Positions 1-11,806 of a stretch of 64,000 bases of DNA are shown here, piece after piece. The notes below the pieces were generated by a model. It was not told where the DNA came from, made no database searches, and saw nothing but the letters and a program-made list of their open reading frames with translations. Origin of the DNA: Penicillium oxalicum (lineage: Eukaryota; Ascomycota; Eurotiomycetes; Eurotiales; Aspergillaceae). The translations under genes were made by a program, and so were the position numbers. The DNA is taken from positions 2,914,001 to 2,978,000 of the forward strand of contig NC_064655.1 of the NCBI RefSeq assembly GCF_001723175.1, read 5' to 3'. Each line of letters begins with the position of its first letter. Position 1 is the stretch's first letter.

Positions 1-615
1 TGCGGATATAGACCATGCTGTCATCGCTACTGTAATCATCACGGTCGCGACGGGGACGGCGGCTTGCCTGGGAGACGGAGTCACCGGGGCTCAGCTCGCG
101 ACGTGAGCGACGATCCTCATACTCGCGTACTCGTCGATGCCGATGATAGTAGTAGGGCTCTTCCTCGACGTCCGAGCGTCGAACAATGTCGTACTCAGAT
201 TCTCGCGGACTGGAGTATGCGTTACGAGCTGAGATATTGGGTGTTAATGAATGATCAGGTGTGGAAGGAGCTTCTTCGGGAGAAAGGAATGGGTCCCAGA
301 TCATCCTCTCCGATCTGGTGTAGTGGCGGGGGCGTGGGGATTTGTGGACTCACGTTCATAGTACTCTCGCTCATATTCCCGTTCGACACGACGGACAGGA
401 GGATCGTATTCCACATCACGCTCGTATCGAGCTATCGTCAAAGGCTGCTCACGTTCAAATTTGCGACGGATGACCAGCTCTCGATCGTATCCTTCGTCAC
501 GATTGAATTTGAATTCTCGCCGGTCATCTCGCTCCTCGGAGGGGATGACGTAACGCTTGATGGTGATGGGCCGGTCGTCCTCGTAGCGATCACGCTCTCG
601 GTAGCTGTACGACAT
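1..615 (-). CDS. Arg/Tyr/Glu-rich hypothetical protein, partial (5' part)
   Basis: Exons are 354-615 and 1-228, with the gene continuing past the left edge. The start MSYSYRERDRYEDD is at 615. The intron (229-353) has donor GTGAGT and acceptor CTCAG, phase 1, and the frame stays open to base 1. The visible ~160 residues are very rich in Arg, Asp, Glu and Tyr. They begin with a conserved-looking segment (PITIKRYVIP, then RELVIRRKFERE) followed by RRPRRDRDDYSSDD repeats of charged residues. There is no signal peptide or membrane segment. The composition resembles fungal low-complexity proteins annotated only as domains of unknown function; a nuclear or RNA-associated role is conceivable but not shown. 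Coding is supported by the Arg/Asp-rich reading frame on both sides of the intron. Confidence 0.65.
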
Positions 616-3180
616 GGTACACCAGTGAGAGGGTGGAAGGGTACAAAAAGGAAACGGTAGGATGGATCCGTAGAGGGCTACGATCGCAAATGAAAAAGCG
701 ATGGGGACAAGAGAAATGAGTACAGAAGTAAGATGGTCGGAGGGGCACGACGGGAACAAATGCGATGCAAGAAATTGGGGGAAAGGGCGGCAGCGCACGT
801 CGGTGGGGTTTGATGCAAGAGCAGTGTTCAAAGATCCAGCGAAAGTGCCGCCACTGGCTGAAACTGGCTGAGCCCCTCTCTGCTCAGTCACTTGAGTGGG
901 AGGGAACTCGAGGCTAGGAGCGAGCGTGAGGTGTGGACAGCCTACACTTGTGTTGGGCTTGGAACGTCTCGGAAACAAAGCGGCCCAATGCACGATGGTG
1001 GACGTCCGTCAAGGCGCGATCCGATTGGCAAGAAGAGGTTCCAGAAGCGACTTGAAAGCCACCAAGTGGGTTACGTCGTGCGTGTATGGTCTGAAGGAAT
1101 TTCGCCTTTTGTCACCGACTTGGCCCACGTCGGAAAGATCGAGATTTGGAAGAGAATCTGCAGGCTGATGATCTCAAAAGTGTCCCGTGTCTGGTCAGCG
1201 TTGTCCTGGGCCAAGCGGAGTCTCTCCTCTCACAGCCAGTCAGCCCCGCAGGCACCTGCAGATCAACAGGCAGCCCAGATTGGCTTGAAGAGGGGGAATG
1301 CCGTAGTACAAAATGTTGACGTGATGAAAATATGAAGTAGTGATGATGAAGCTTGGGCGAAATGAGTGATACTTGAGCCTGAAGAAGGTTGTGTTGAAAG
1401 GTTGCTGGGTGAAGAGATGAAGATGTGAGAAGAAGAGATCAGCCCCCTCCTCGAGCTGCACGTCAAAAAGGTGGACGCCACGTGAGGCTCTGCTGAACAT
1501 TTCCACAAGCTACATCACTACATTCCGTGCATCTTCATACACTGCCGAATAGCTATGATCGTCTCCCCTGGAAATCAGGATGAATTCTGGACTCTACGCT
1601 GGTCTTTGTTGACTCCCGGCCGTCTCTGGGCCGAATTTGATGAGCTTAAACTAAATCATCCATGAGTAAAGCTGACGGTGAACCGGGGCGCAGCTCGACC
1701 TGCATGACGCCCGAGTCCAACGCCCGCCCCCCTCCCGGGCGTACATGACATGATGCAAACTGCATCGTGTCGAGTACCCTGCAGTCAAAGCAGGCAGAAG
1801 TTGTTTACAGCCTGACATGTCTGCAGGTTATCGAGTTTTTTCATAGATCCGACCCACGGCTCATCATTCAACTTTCCGGCGTTTCCATGGAAATTGCCAG
1901 GTCGGACGAGAGTATCTTCGGCAACTGTGGGCCAGCGCCCTTCAGGCAAGAGGCACACCCAACCTCAATTTAGACGAGGGTTGGTATTTTTGTTGCGCTG
2001 ATCCGACCTGCATAAAAGAATCTCTCAAAGGACTTGAACGCAGCCTTTGTCTACTTGAATCTTCGAGGTCAATTTTTTCGCCGACTTGGCCAACCTCGGA
2101 CATGAGTGGCGTCTCTGTGCCATAGTTTGAAAGCTCATAATCGTTCGCCATGTACCAGGCGACTGGCTCATCGAACATCACGTGAGATGGAACAGTTCAA
2201 GAAAAGTCTTCGTGAGCAAGAGTGCTCTTTTTGACTCGGCCAGACCAACTTGCAGCGATTTATATTGACGCATAGCAGATAAATAAAATCTTGAATATCG
2301 AGAATCACTGTCAAAGCAGTATCAAAGTACTGTGTTCATGTGGGACAGTTCACCCGCCATAATTCAAATTGAAGTGTGTTATCGTAGTTTGTCGTGAAAC
2401 ATGCAAAGCCCCGTGACGTCATGCAATCTTTTGTTAGGCTCTTTCGACGGCCGAACAGCGTCACACGACAAGGGTATGTTACATACCAGAGAATTCAATG
2501 TCAATTGGCCTATTCATCGAAGACGCTACAATTCAAATGTTACAGAATGTATTGTAATGCAGAGTCGGCCATCAGCCAATCACAACTTGGCCATCACCAA
2601 TCATGCGTTAACCCCCGTCAAAGCCTCCCTGTCCGCTAGTTCCCAGAGTCCCGTATATTTGCCCGTTTCCATAAACCTGTTCCCGATTGGTGCCGCAGAC
2701 TCGGAGAATCAAAACCCGATTATAGTGCAGGGATCGATTTCTGGAGATCGCAGAGGTTCCAGCGAAGATTCAAGATAATTCGTGACATACTAGGTCTACC
2801 ACGTGAACTAGTGTGTCAAGTGATCGGATGTCTTTGGTCGGGTATACTGAGACACGGCGGAGCACATTGACGAACTGACGGTGCGCTGGGGGTGGAACAA
2901 ACTATGTCTTGTCACTTCACCTAAGGTATACCTCTCAATGACCCAAAGCCTTATTCTCAAGAATCTGTCTATAATGACAAACCCCTTCCACGGCCTAATG
3001 GCAATAGCAGACCCGCATCTCAATAGAACGCCAAAGAAAAGAGAAGAAAAAGATGTATCATGAAACGCACAGATCAAGCAAAACAAAATCATGTTCAAGT
3101 AGCCTAGCATCCTTGGTGGGCCCTCAGTCATGACCACCGTTAAACACCCAAACCCAGTAAGATCCCTGTTGCTTGGGCAC
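616..3180. other. Intergenic, no supported gene
   Basis: About 2.6 kb. Only short overlapping open frames on both strands, with no recognisable domain and no consistent splice structure. It holds the promoter of the leftmost gene (upstream of 615) and the 3' flank of the DOMON/b561 gene. Confidence 0.5.
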
Positions 3181-4344
3181 TCACGCCTTCGGCGCGCGCC
3201 GTTTGGAACCAAAAAACAGAAGGACAGCAATATATACAACACCCACCACGCCAGCAACCACACTGACAGCGATGATCGCTCCCCGAGGTGCGCGCCCCAA
3301 TTTGAGCCCCAGTCCGGCATTGATGATGCCTAGAACGATCATCGCCCGGCCAAACCATCGGTGGGTGTATGCGAAAATGCTCTTCTTTTGCGTCTTGCGG
3401 TAGTGCAGGTGTTGCACGAGACCCATCACTGGCTGGAAGACGGTGATACCCGCAACAACCACAAGACCGATGATAGGATGGGCTTCATTCATCAGCTCCA
3501 AATCTCCTGCCATGGCGATTCCGATGCCCATGCCAGCAATGGCAACCGCCAGTGTGAAAAGTTGAAGGATACCGTGGACGATGGCCGTTTTGGGAGAGGG
3601 AGCAAGGTGGAAGAAGAGCGCAAAGATGGGGAACATAATGACGAAGGCGACGGTCATCAAGACCGCGTGAGCGGTCTTGCGTTTCTGGGCGTCCGTGTTG
3701 GTGTTTTGCGGTGTAGCGACGACGACTGTTGAGCCCGTCGTGTTGGATGTCTCCAAGAACGGGTTGACCGACGAGCCTCCCGTAGCTTTGGTGAGATCGA
3801 CCGATACTACACCGGCTTGATCGTGGAAGTTGATGGATGCTGAGACATCGTTGGAACCCAATGGTGATCCGTTCTTGACGGCCCAAATCCAGGAGCTCGA
3901 TGTGCTCGTCAGATCGGCACTTCCGCCGCTCCAGTTGATGCAGCTATCACATCGTACGTTGGCAGTGACCACACCGTTTTGCACACCACTTCCTTCTAGC
4001 AACGTGACTTGCGCATCGCTATTGTGGAGCGGTTGCACTTGTCCTCTTCCCAGGCGTGGAGAGACTGTCACGTTGTTGTTTCCGTTGGGATAAACCACGA
4101 AGATATTCGAACCGGACATACCGGAGCCCTGACCCAGAGCAAACCATGACACCTGACGGGTGGACTTGAGTTGAAAGTAGATCGGCCCTGACCCAGACCG
4201 AGCTGTATCTTGAGGGATATTGATACTGTAGGTGATGCCATCCATGCCACTGGGGCGGAAGCTCTGAAGTTGGGCGAGACTGCTCGCGGCCCAGGTCATC
4301 CAGCAAAGACAGAGGAAAGCCACTTTCTGAGAGAGAGAATACAT
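3181..4344 (-). CDS. DOMON (CDH-type cytochrome) / cytochrome b561 membrane heme protein
   Basis: Single exon, 387 residues from the Met at 4344. The frame could start 15 codons upstream at 4389, but the Met at 4344 opens a good signal peptide (residues 1-24, ending SSLAQ). The lumenal or extracellular part (about 25-190) resembles the heme-binding cytochrome domain of cellobiose dehydrogenase. It has a Met in GQGSGMSGSN (about residue 76) and a His in INFHDQ (about 174) as possible axial ligands, plus a CDSC pair at 132-135. The C-terminal half is a b561 domain of five to six membrane helices, with four well-placed histidines (about 226, 257, 289, 328). Such proteins move electrons across the plasma membrane, for example as iron reductases or partners of extracellular redox enzymes (family knowledge); the substrate is unknown. 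It is divergent from the cupredoxin gene at 5898. Family confidence is high. Confidence 0.9.
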   Translation of the reverse strand: MYSLSQKVAFLCLCWMTWAASSLAQLQSFRPSGMDGITYSINIPQDTARSGSGPIYFQLKSTRQVSWFALGQGSGMSGSNIFVVYPNGNNNVTVSPRLGRGQVQPLHNSDAQVTLLEGSGVQNGVVTANVRCDSCINWSGGSADLTSTSSSWIWAVKNGSPLGSNDVSASINFHDQAGVVSVDLTKATGGSSVNPFLETSNTTGSTVVVATPQNTNTDAQKRKTAHAVLMTVAFVIMFPIFALFFHLAPSPKTAIVHGILQLFTLAVAIAGMGIGIAMAGDLELMNEAHPIIGLVVVAGITVFQPVMGLVQHLHYRKTQKKSIFAYTHRWFGRAMIVLGIINAGLGLKLGRAPRGAIIAVSVVAGVVGVVYIAVLLFFGSKRRAPKA

Positions 4345-4797
4345 CGTGTGTACAACCATCAGTGACAAAGAGTCCGAGATTGAGATCAATAGTCGAAGAT
4401 GTGTCGGGTAGGTTCACGTCCACAATGCAACGTGTTCGAGGTCTCGGTGTAGTCTTCGCAGATTGACTGCAGAGCGTCGAAGATCTTTTGGCTTGTGTCT
4501 CGTGGGTCAGTATCGAGACTATATGCCCTTTCACGCAACTTTACGGGGGCCACGTCATATCCAAGAATCTTTTCAAAACTGTCCGAAAAATAAATTAAAG
4601 TGAATAAAATGATAAAGAAAATGAAAATGAAATGAAAGGAGGAAAGGTCCTTTCTTTGCAGCCTAGAAGGGTCCGTTGGTCGCTGGCGTTTTCACGCGTC
4701 TCATGTCTGGGTTGACCCTTGGCAGCTCTATCGAGCCGTCGACTGACAACTCTCTTGCGACAGCCCCCATCCAGGTTGATCTTCATGATCCAGTTGC

Positions 4798-4811
4798 GGG
4801 GGGGGGGGGGG
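4798..4811 (+). repeat. Poly-G tract, 14 nt
   Basis: Uninterrupted run of 14 G after GTTGC, about 455 nt upstream of the DOMON/b561 start codon. Same length as the G runs at 6269 and 57513. Confidence 0.9.
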
Positions 4812-5768
4812 CGCTGATCTCGAAAGAGCAATGAGCGAGTTGCCCGATTCAGTCAGATTGGCGCACATATGGGCTGAGTCTGGACAACACGCGGCTGGTC
4901 ATTCTGTGGATATGCATCCTTCAAGTTTTGGCGATCCATATCTGTCTTAGTTCTCATCGACGGGATCTGTTGAAGAAAGCTTTCAGTGCTGCGCCCCCGC
5001 TGCCAAGAACCCTGACCGTATACACTAACCCGAAGGCGGAAATATGGCCAAACCCAAAATCTGTTTAGCAAAACCTTGGCAAGGATTTCGACCCACGGGA
5101 GTTTAATTACGCTTGAACTCCTTCGTGACGAGTGAAAAAAATAGCGTGAGCTTGTCGGGGACTTGCTGACGATCCACCTGGAAGTCGGCGAGTCGGAGAA
5201 TCCCACCCTGGTAAATTGGAAGAGGCTGATTGCACATTCACCTATTACGGTAAAAGAAGAGAATGGCCGATGGGGGGGAAGAGGGGTTTACGGTAGTCCA
5301 CGGTTGTGCCGTCTCACTCTAGGCCTAGGAGGAACAGGAAGAGCCTGAGTGGCTGTGTTTCGAGGACCTGACTGGATCTGGAGCGCAACCTTGCTTCTCG
5401 TTCTCGTTCAAGCACGGCCGTTAGCCTAAAATAAGCCGAGCTTATCAATCAATTCTTTGGTACTTTACTGGCCTGATCCCTTCATAGCTCCAGGTTGGGT
5501 CCCCCCGAGCCTTGTTGAGCGAGCGGAGTGACGCGGGATCATACGGAGTGTACTCAGATGGTGTAACTGCTTGCATGGCTTTCATCGTACCAGTTCTGTC
5601 AGGAGGGGGTACCTGCCAGCCGCTGGGATCAATTGGTATGGCCGAGTATTCAGAGCAATTGCTCTGCGCCGAGGAGAGTCTGGTGGCTCAATCCCTAAGA
5701 CCAACCGGATTGGATCTAGTTCATCACCACTATAGCTCAATAGCTTTCTCCAGGCTTGGGGTAGAATG

Positions 5769-5777
5769 TTATAAATA
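5769..5777 (+). promoter_or_regulatory. TATA-like box for the cupredoxin gene
   Basis: TTATAAATA about 120 nt upstream of the start codon at 5898, a normal distance for a fungal TATA box plus short leader. Seen in sequence; function is inferred. Confidence 0.45.
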
Positions 5778-5897
5778 CCCCAGACCCCGTACTTTCTCTG
5801 GTGCACCAAGCACATCAAGCTACTGAGGTTGATACCACAAGATCGTGTAGCAAAAAGCCATCACAAGTGACAGTCTCTCGTGTGAAATCCCGCAGCC

Positions 5898-6813
5898 ATG
5901 ATGAACCTTCTTAGCACTCTTGCCATTCTGGGCTCTTCTCTCCCAATGATCACCGCTCAGAGTGCCAGTGGAATGCAAACTTCTGCCAGTGCCACCTCGT
6001 CAAGCTCTTCTTCGGCCTCAACCTCAACCGTTCACCACGTGGACGTGGGTGAAGACGGGCTCACCTTCACTCCGGCTTCTCTGAAGGTTCCTGTGGGTGA
6101 CAAGGTTGAATTCCACTTCTACCCCCGGGCTCACTTTGTTGCTCAATCGACCTTTGAGAGCCCTTGCTCGCCAATCAGCAAGGGTGGGTTCTTCTCCGGG
6201 GTGATTCCTACCTCGGACAAGTCGGTAAGTTGGTCCCAGTGGAACCCAGGATGCACTGAATTTGGAAAGGGGGGGGGGGGGGAACAAATTCGCTTACATA
6301 AATGCTGTATAGGACAAAGTCTTCACCGTGACGGTGAACAACACTGACCCCATCTGGTACTACTGTGGTGTGGCACAGCATTGCCAAGCGGGCATGGTGG
6401 GAGTGATCAACCCTCCGTAAGTAGTACTTTCCGGCCCATGATGATCACGAGACTCTTCGGAAATCCCAAAACGACAGGGATAAAAAAAAAAGCTGATATG
6501 ACTTGGTTTTCCACTCTCCAGTTCCAGCGGCCAAGAAAACATCGAGGCATTCAAGAGCGCCGCTGCTAAAGTCCAGGATTCATCTGCTCCAGAAAACGTC
6601 TTCGGTGGTGTCATTGGTACAGCCAGTGACAGCTCCAGTTCCAACTCCAGCACGACGACGGGCAGCACTACTGCCATGGGCTCGGCCACAAGCACTGCCA
6701 GCTCTGGGACTTCTTCGCCCACCAAGACACCCAACGCGGGTGTGACAGTCCGCGCCGCCGGAGGTGTCGGTTCTCTGATGCTGGCAGGTGTGCTCTCTTG
6801 GCTGTTGATCTAA
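5898..6813 (+). CDS. GPI-type secreted cupredoxin (plastocyanin-like)
   Basis: Three exons, 5898-6224, 6313-6416 and 6522-6813, giving 240 residues. Introns have GTAAGT donors and TATAG/TCCAG acceptors. An N-terminal signal peptide (about 1-20) is followed by a Ser/Thr/Ala linker, then one cupredoxin domain (about 45-145). Type 1 copper ligands are visible: His79 (RAHFVAQ), Cys127 (WYYCGVAQ), His132 and Met137 (HCQAGM). Cys90 and Cys133 could form the usual disulfide. A long Ser/Thr-rich stalk and a hydrophobic C-terminus (GSLMLAGVLSWLLI) indicate a GPI anchor at the cell surface. Fungal members of this family are abundant wall or surface proteins of uncertain function. Intron 1 contains a 14-nt poly-G tract. 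The alternative start one codon downstream (MM) changes nothing. Confidence 0.92.
6269..6282 (+). repeat. Poly-G tract, 14 nt, inside cupredoxin intron 1
   Basis: Run of 14 G within the 88-nt intron 6225-6312, about 30 nt before the acceptor. On the transcript it would be a G-run that could form a quadruplex or bind splicing factors. Confidence 0.9.
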
Positions 6814-9354
6814 TCAAGCTCACGAATGACGCGGCTATGAGAGCCCAATTTGATGTCTGTGGGGACACTGTCTCCTGTCAGGACGTGGTTCGAGCGGGAA
6901 GACTCGCTAGTGCGATGATGGATCGTTATACTTACTGGTCTCTCTCGCTTGTGATATAGACCTTTGCTAGTCGCATAGAACTCGTCGATGACTGTATATT
7001 ATCTACGAATTCCAATTCCTACATACACCTATCAACTTTTGATTGCCAGTTTAAATCGCGACCGTCTTCCACAGATGCAATGGATAGGTCCGATCAGCTT
7101 GGCAAAGGGAGCCTGTAGGCTACAAAACTTAATATAGCTTCCAATTGACAGCATCGTACGGATTGATTTTCCGATAATGAGTTGGCCTATCGTACAGAAC
7201 ACGATGGAGGCGCAGGCAGTGGATCTCCCGATGGTGATTTTCATACCACAGCCTAGTAAGTACCTTTTGTTTTCTTGGCTTGCCTCGTAGATCACGCGAC
7301 GAATTGGCCGTGCCTATTAGGATGTGTATATGTAAGAGACAAATGACATCATCCTCCGGAGCTCGAAAACAGCTCGCATCTCAAGCTGAGATAAACCGAG
7401 GAGAGAAATCACGTCTCAAAGATAACTCTGATTACTACCGCTGATTCATCTTGTAAGAAATGAGTGCATTGAATATTACATGAGTACATACCGCCTCCGT
7501 CGACTCCGTCGACTCCGTGGATGTCTCTCTCTTTCTCTCTCGCGCGTTCAGACTAGAGCACCCTCCAGGCGACCCGCGGAGGCGCAAGTGAGACAGCTCC
7601 CCAGTCCCCTATCTCACTAAGAGTTCTATTCCCATGAGGAGCAATTCTCTCGACCGCAGGAATTTGGAATTCCTCACAAGAGGATCAACCCTCGTGGAGG
7701 GGTCGGATCCACTCTCTACCCTCACCAACCCCGGAGAACAACCAAATTGGGGTGCATTTCTCCGATGGTCAGTCAGGCTGCGCCGTGCGCCTACAAAGTT
7801 TAAAAAACAGAAAAGAAAAATAAAGCACAACAAGGGTCCAGATCAATGTTAATAATCTTCACATGAGCAATAATCGAGTCTAGTATGCTTGTTATCTTTC
7901 TTTTTTTTTTGGTTTGGAGGACTTTGCAAGATACTAGCACTACCGCAGTAGTTTTGAATTGACGAATCGGCGACCTACCATGCCCTCCACCCCCTTTCTC
8001 TCCCTGCCCCATCCGGGGTCCAGTTTTTTCTTCCACGAGGTTGGCAGCTGCCTGATAACGTGAAGAAATGGACCCCGAAAGACGACGGGAAAGAGAAGAC
8101 AAGGTCACAACCTTGAAGTCAAGTTGGCGAAAATGAGCAGAAGAACCTTTATCTAACCATCTGATAGCGTGTCAAGCAAGAAACAATCATCAGCACTTAA
8201 ATCTCCCTGACGAGCTAGGAAATGGTCAAGAGGTTGTTTTTCTTCGCGCCTTGCTCCTACATACGACAGTCAAAGGCAAAACGGTGTAGTCAAGTGTAGT
8301 ACAACCAGGCCCACTCACTGTGTGTCCTGCGTCGTAGTGTCAATTTAGCCGCAGCAAAAATCCGATGGGGCGTTCCTGAGACAGAGCCACCCCCGACCAG
8401 CGGGCCGGGTAGATTCACCTGTGACTAAGCGGGTTTCTGAATCAGTGACTGTAATTGAAGGAAGTCGCTATTTTTTATGATTCCGCTGGAGATGGAGAGG
8501 CTTAGCACCACATCAATTCCAACAAACCCTTCATCGATAGTCCCCGCGCAAGTGCCCGAGACACAATAAGGTGGATTTACCTGGAAAGGCTCGACATTGA
8601 ACAGAAACACTGGTACGGCCGAAAGGTTTATAAAAAAAAAACACGGTTATTTTTTGGGGTTTTTTTTGAAAGTGGAGGATTTTCGGGGAAGTTTGTGAGA
8701 GATAGGGGACCGCTATTTCTTGTCATTACTCTGGGTTTTCTCCTTTGATAGGTAGTTCGGACAGGAAAGACTGGAAATAGTTGAATGATGACTTATCGAA
8801 TGGTTGATTTTGCTATCGCTGAGGACCAGGGATGCGTGGAAGATCAAGTTCACGCTTTCAAACCCAAAGTCAACAACGGACCCTGACCTCAGACATGTAT
8901 AAGAGAGCTGGGCTCCACTTGACCAAGGGCTCGGCCAGAGACAGTGGATTCTCCATCGCGGACCAGCGAGAATAGTTTCCTATGCCATTCCCGCCTTTTC
9001 CTTTTCTCACCGAAGATCTGGGAGCAGACTTGGAAAGACCGAATAATGCTCGTAAACTGTGTGTATGCGCCAGAGAAGGCATTTGCCTGCACAACGCCGT
9101 CAAGAAAGCCTGAGCTTGTATAATTGATCACATTTTATCAAACAAAAAGATCGTCAACCACCTGGGCATACTCCCAGAGCGCCATAAATTAAAAAGAAAC
9201 AGCTAAAAAATGGCTTCGTTTATCTTGCACGTCCTTTGATGTCCAATCATCAATGCCCCACCACCCGAAGCAATTGAAATTAATGTATATCCATAAATGC
9301 CAAAATTGACCCACGTGCGCGTACCCCCACACTGGTCCGTCACATGGCTCCAGG
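6814..9354. other. Intergenic, no supported gene
   Basis: About 2.5 kb containing the 3' flanks of the cupredoxin gene and of the convergent regulator gene. Short open frames only. A small tandem repeat of CTCCGTCGA lies at 7495-7518. Confidence 0.45.
7495..7518 (+). repeat. Short tandem repeat, unit CTCCGTCGA
   Basis: Two full copies and one partial copy of a 9-nt unit in non-coding sequence. Confidence 0.7.
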
Positions 9355-11806
9355 CTATACCACGTCCGACTCAAATTTATACTGGCCCACAGACGCACTG
9401 AGAGTATCCCATGGCACCGAAGTCGGAGTGAGCCAGTGCTGTGGATGAAGATGCATTCCAAAATTAGGCGGCATGCTAGGCTCGCTCTCTGAAGAGGCCA
9501 CTGTTGGTACGGGTGAATTCGATTGCGAATGGGATTGGGAATGTGGATGGGGATGTGGATGCGAGCGGGTCAGCATGAAGCTATCGGCCATGGACAGGGG
9601 GGTCATGTTTGGCGTTACGGAGGGAGACAGTGACTGAAGGTGTGGTTGTTGCGCGATATTTTGGGAGGCAAGCTGAGCTTGAGCGTGGAGTTGTGCTCGA
9701 AGTGTCGATTCGTGCCGTTTGGTTTGTTGATATTGTGTCGATGTCACCTCGCTAGCGATGCGTTAGTAAAATTTTTTCTCAGTGAAGCAACAAATTTGCA
9801 AGGATGCAAAGATAAAAGGGAAAACATACATGATCTGCCGCACGATTGGCATGGCTTTACTGCAAAAGGTGCTTCGCACCGACAAGGAGGCAAACATGTC
9901 CAGAGCCTTTCGCAGTATTTCCTTGGTCTCATCAAACTCCACTTGATTTTCCGGGTTCGTCAAACCAACAGCCAAGACAACAGAGGCATGAAATGCGTGG
10001 AAGCTGCCCAGACCACTGGTGTACCATCTGTACGGAGTGAAATGTGGGTCCTGCAAGAGCGACTGGAAGATAGACAGCGCAGCTTTTGCCGACGCCATGC
10101 ATTTCCCACGGGCCTCGCATGTCTCGGTCGTAATTTCACCTTGCAAGAATTGGCACAGGGTCGGTCGAAATAACAGAAGGAGCACCTGGTGGATGTGGGC
10201 ATGGAGGATTTTCGAGTTTGCGCGGTGTTGCACGGGGAGCGATTCCAGTGACGACTCGGTGCTGTATCTGGTCTCACACAGCTCACGGACGGCCAAGATT
10301 TCAGTTTCGAGCTGTGAGGTGGAGAAGCGAGACTGTGGATATGTGAAGATGTACTCGCAGACACGGTTGGAGATCTTGTATAGGCGACTTGAGATGAGTA
10401 AAAAGGTCATTTGCGTGGGACGCGTGAGGGCCGGGGAAGACCTGTCGGAACTGGTGTACATATTAGGCATGGTAAGAAGATCCACATCATCAACATCCGC
10501 CGGCATTTTGACATCGTGTGTAAGAAATGTCTGGTCCAGACTCCCAAAGGAAGTGTTTTGAATCGTGTACAGCATCTTGAGACCTGCCCACACTCGACGT
10601 CGTTCTTCTCGCTCGATGGGACCCAGGTTGAACCGTTCGGGATCAATGTGACAGCCCATTGACATGGCGACGTGTTTTGTGAAACCAAGGAGGGTCCAAA
10701 AGGAGAGGCCGCGGTGGAGTCGAGCATAGCCCACTAGAACCAGAGCTTGGAGGGAGCTGATTGAAGCTCTCGTCATGACTCCGTCTGCAGCCAGGCAGCG
10801 CAGTGCTGCGGACCGGTATCGTGCAGAGATGATCTTGATATTGCGACTGACTGTGCGCTCACGCCCCAGGTCGGCAAGTAGTGGATCGTCGTCCTTGAGG
10901 GCGCTGACTGCAATGGCGAGAATGGCAAAGAGAAGAGCCAGCCAAGCTGTGGAAACGCTGCTGGGGTCGTGACAGAATTGCTGATACTCGGCATCAAATG
11001 TCAGGTCGTGTAGAATGTGAAAGACCTAGAGCGATGTTAGATTTCATTCCCGTCTTTTTGCATCCACTTTGATCATCCACCAAGATTGTAGGAACCCATT
11101 TGTTGGGGTTCGAAAATGACAATGGTGTAGGAAAGAGAAGCAGGGGGGAAAAAAGAGACAGAGGTATTACCGGAGAAAAAACTTCAAAATAAACTTCCTT
11201 GAGGGAATCACAATGTCGCCCAGGGGGAAGCAATGCCAGAATCTCAGCTCGAGACACGTTTCCGTTTTGTGCAAACGGGATCTGGAGATCATCTTCATCA
11301 GCAGTCTCGGCATCAGACCCCCGCAAGCAGTCTGCCGCGGAGCTCTTCGCCACGACCGACTCCCACTGGGAGGCAAGCGGGACGTAACGAACGTGACCAG
11401 ATTGCGAGGTTTGAAGAGTCCCAATGTTCCCCGATAGAGATCGACTCCACGCTTCTAGTGATATTCCCAGTTCCGACTCAGTGAAGCTGCCCGTCGCACT
11501 GGGAGCTTCTAAGGGTGACGCTCCTTCCGTGGGTGTTCCTGACTGTGAGTTGACTTGTCTCTGCAGTAGCGCCTCCAGGTTGCGAATGCGCGCCAGCAAT
11601 TCCTTCTGCACGGTTGCGTCTGCTGGAGCTGTTTGCTCGGCAGAGAGACGGGGCTGGCCCAGATAGATGCAGTCTTCCGCACCAAGGCCACGACGTGTAC
11701 ACGTCTGGCAGGGTCGGCCGTCTCTCGAGCATCGGATCTTCCGGTTCCGACAAGCTTGACAGCTTATGGGAAGCCGCTTGCCCGTTGCCCGTGATGATGA
11801 AGTCAT
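9355..11806 (-). CDS. Zn(II)2Cys6 fungal transcription factor
   Basis: Three exons, 11171-11806, 9830-11025 and 9355-9751, giving 742 residues. Phases match, and intron 2 shows an ACTAAC branch site before its acceptor. The N-terminus carries the binuclear zinc cluster CQACRNRKIRC followed by CQTC and a final Cys, with spacing C-x2-C-x6-C-x6-C-x2-C-x8-C. A short coiled-coil-like linker follows (KELLARIRNLEALLQRQ). The middle is a fungal-specific transcription factor domain with the typical LQALVLVGYARLHRG and SFWTLLGFTKHVAMSMG segments. The tail has a His/Pro and His/Ser repeat region (RSHPHPHPHSQSHSQSNS). The Met at 11806 is preferred; one 17 codons upstream (11857) is also in frame. Nuclear DNA-binding regulator; targets are unknown. 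The next gene upstream on this strand is the sugar transporter at 15197-17610. Confidence 0.92.

Larger units (their letters stand above)
4345..5897. other. Shared divergent promoter region of the heme-b561 and cupredoxin genes
   Basis: A 1.55 kb spacer between two head-to-head genes. No coding region is supported. It carries a 14-nt poly-G tract (4798-4811) and a TATA-like element close to the cupredoxin start. Confidence 0.5.

Noticed and set aside
2808..3320. Hydrophobic open frame on the minus strand
   Set aside because: Overlaps the DOMON/b561 coding end and its 3' flank in another frame, with no family match.
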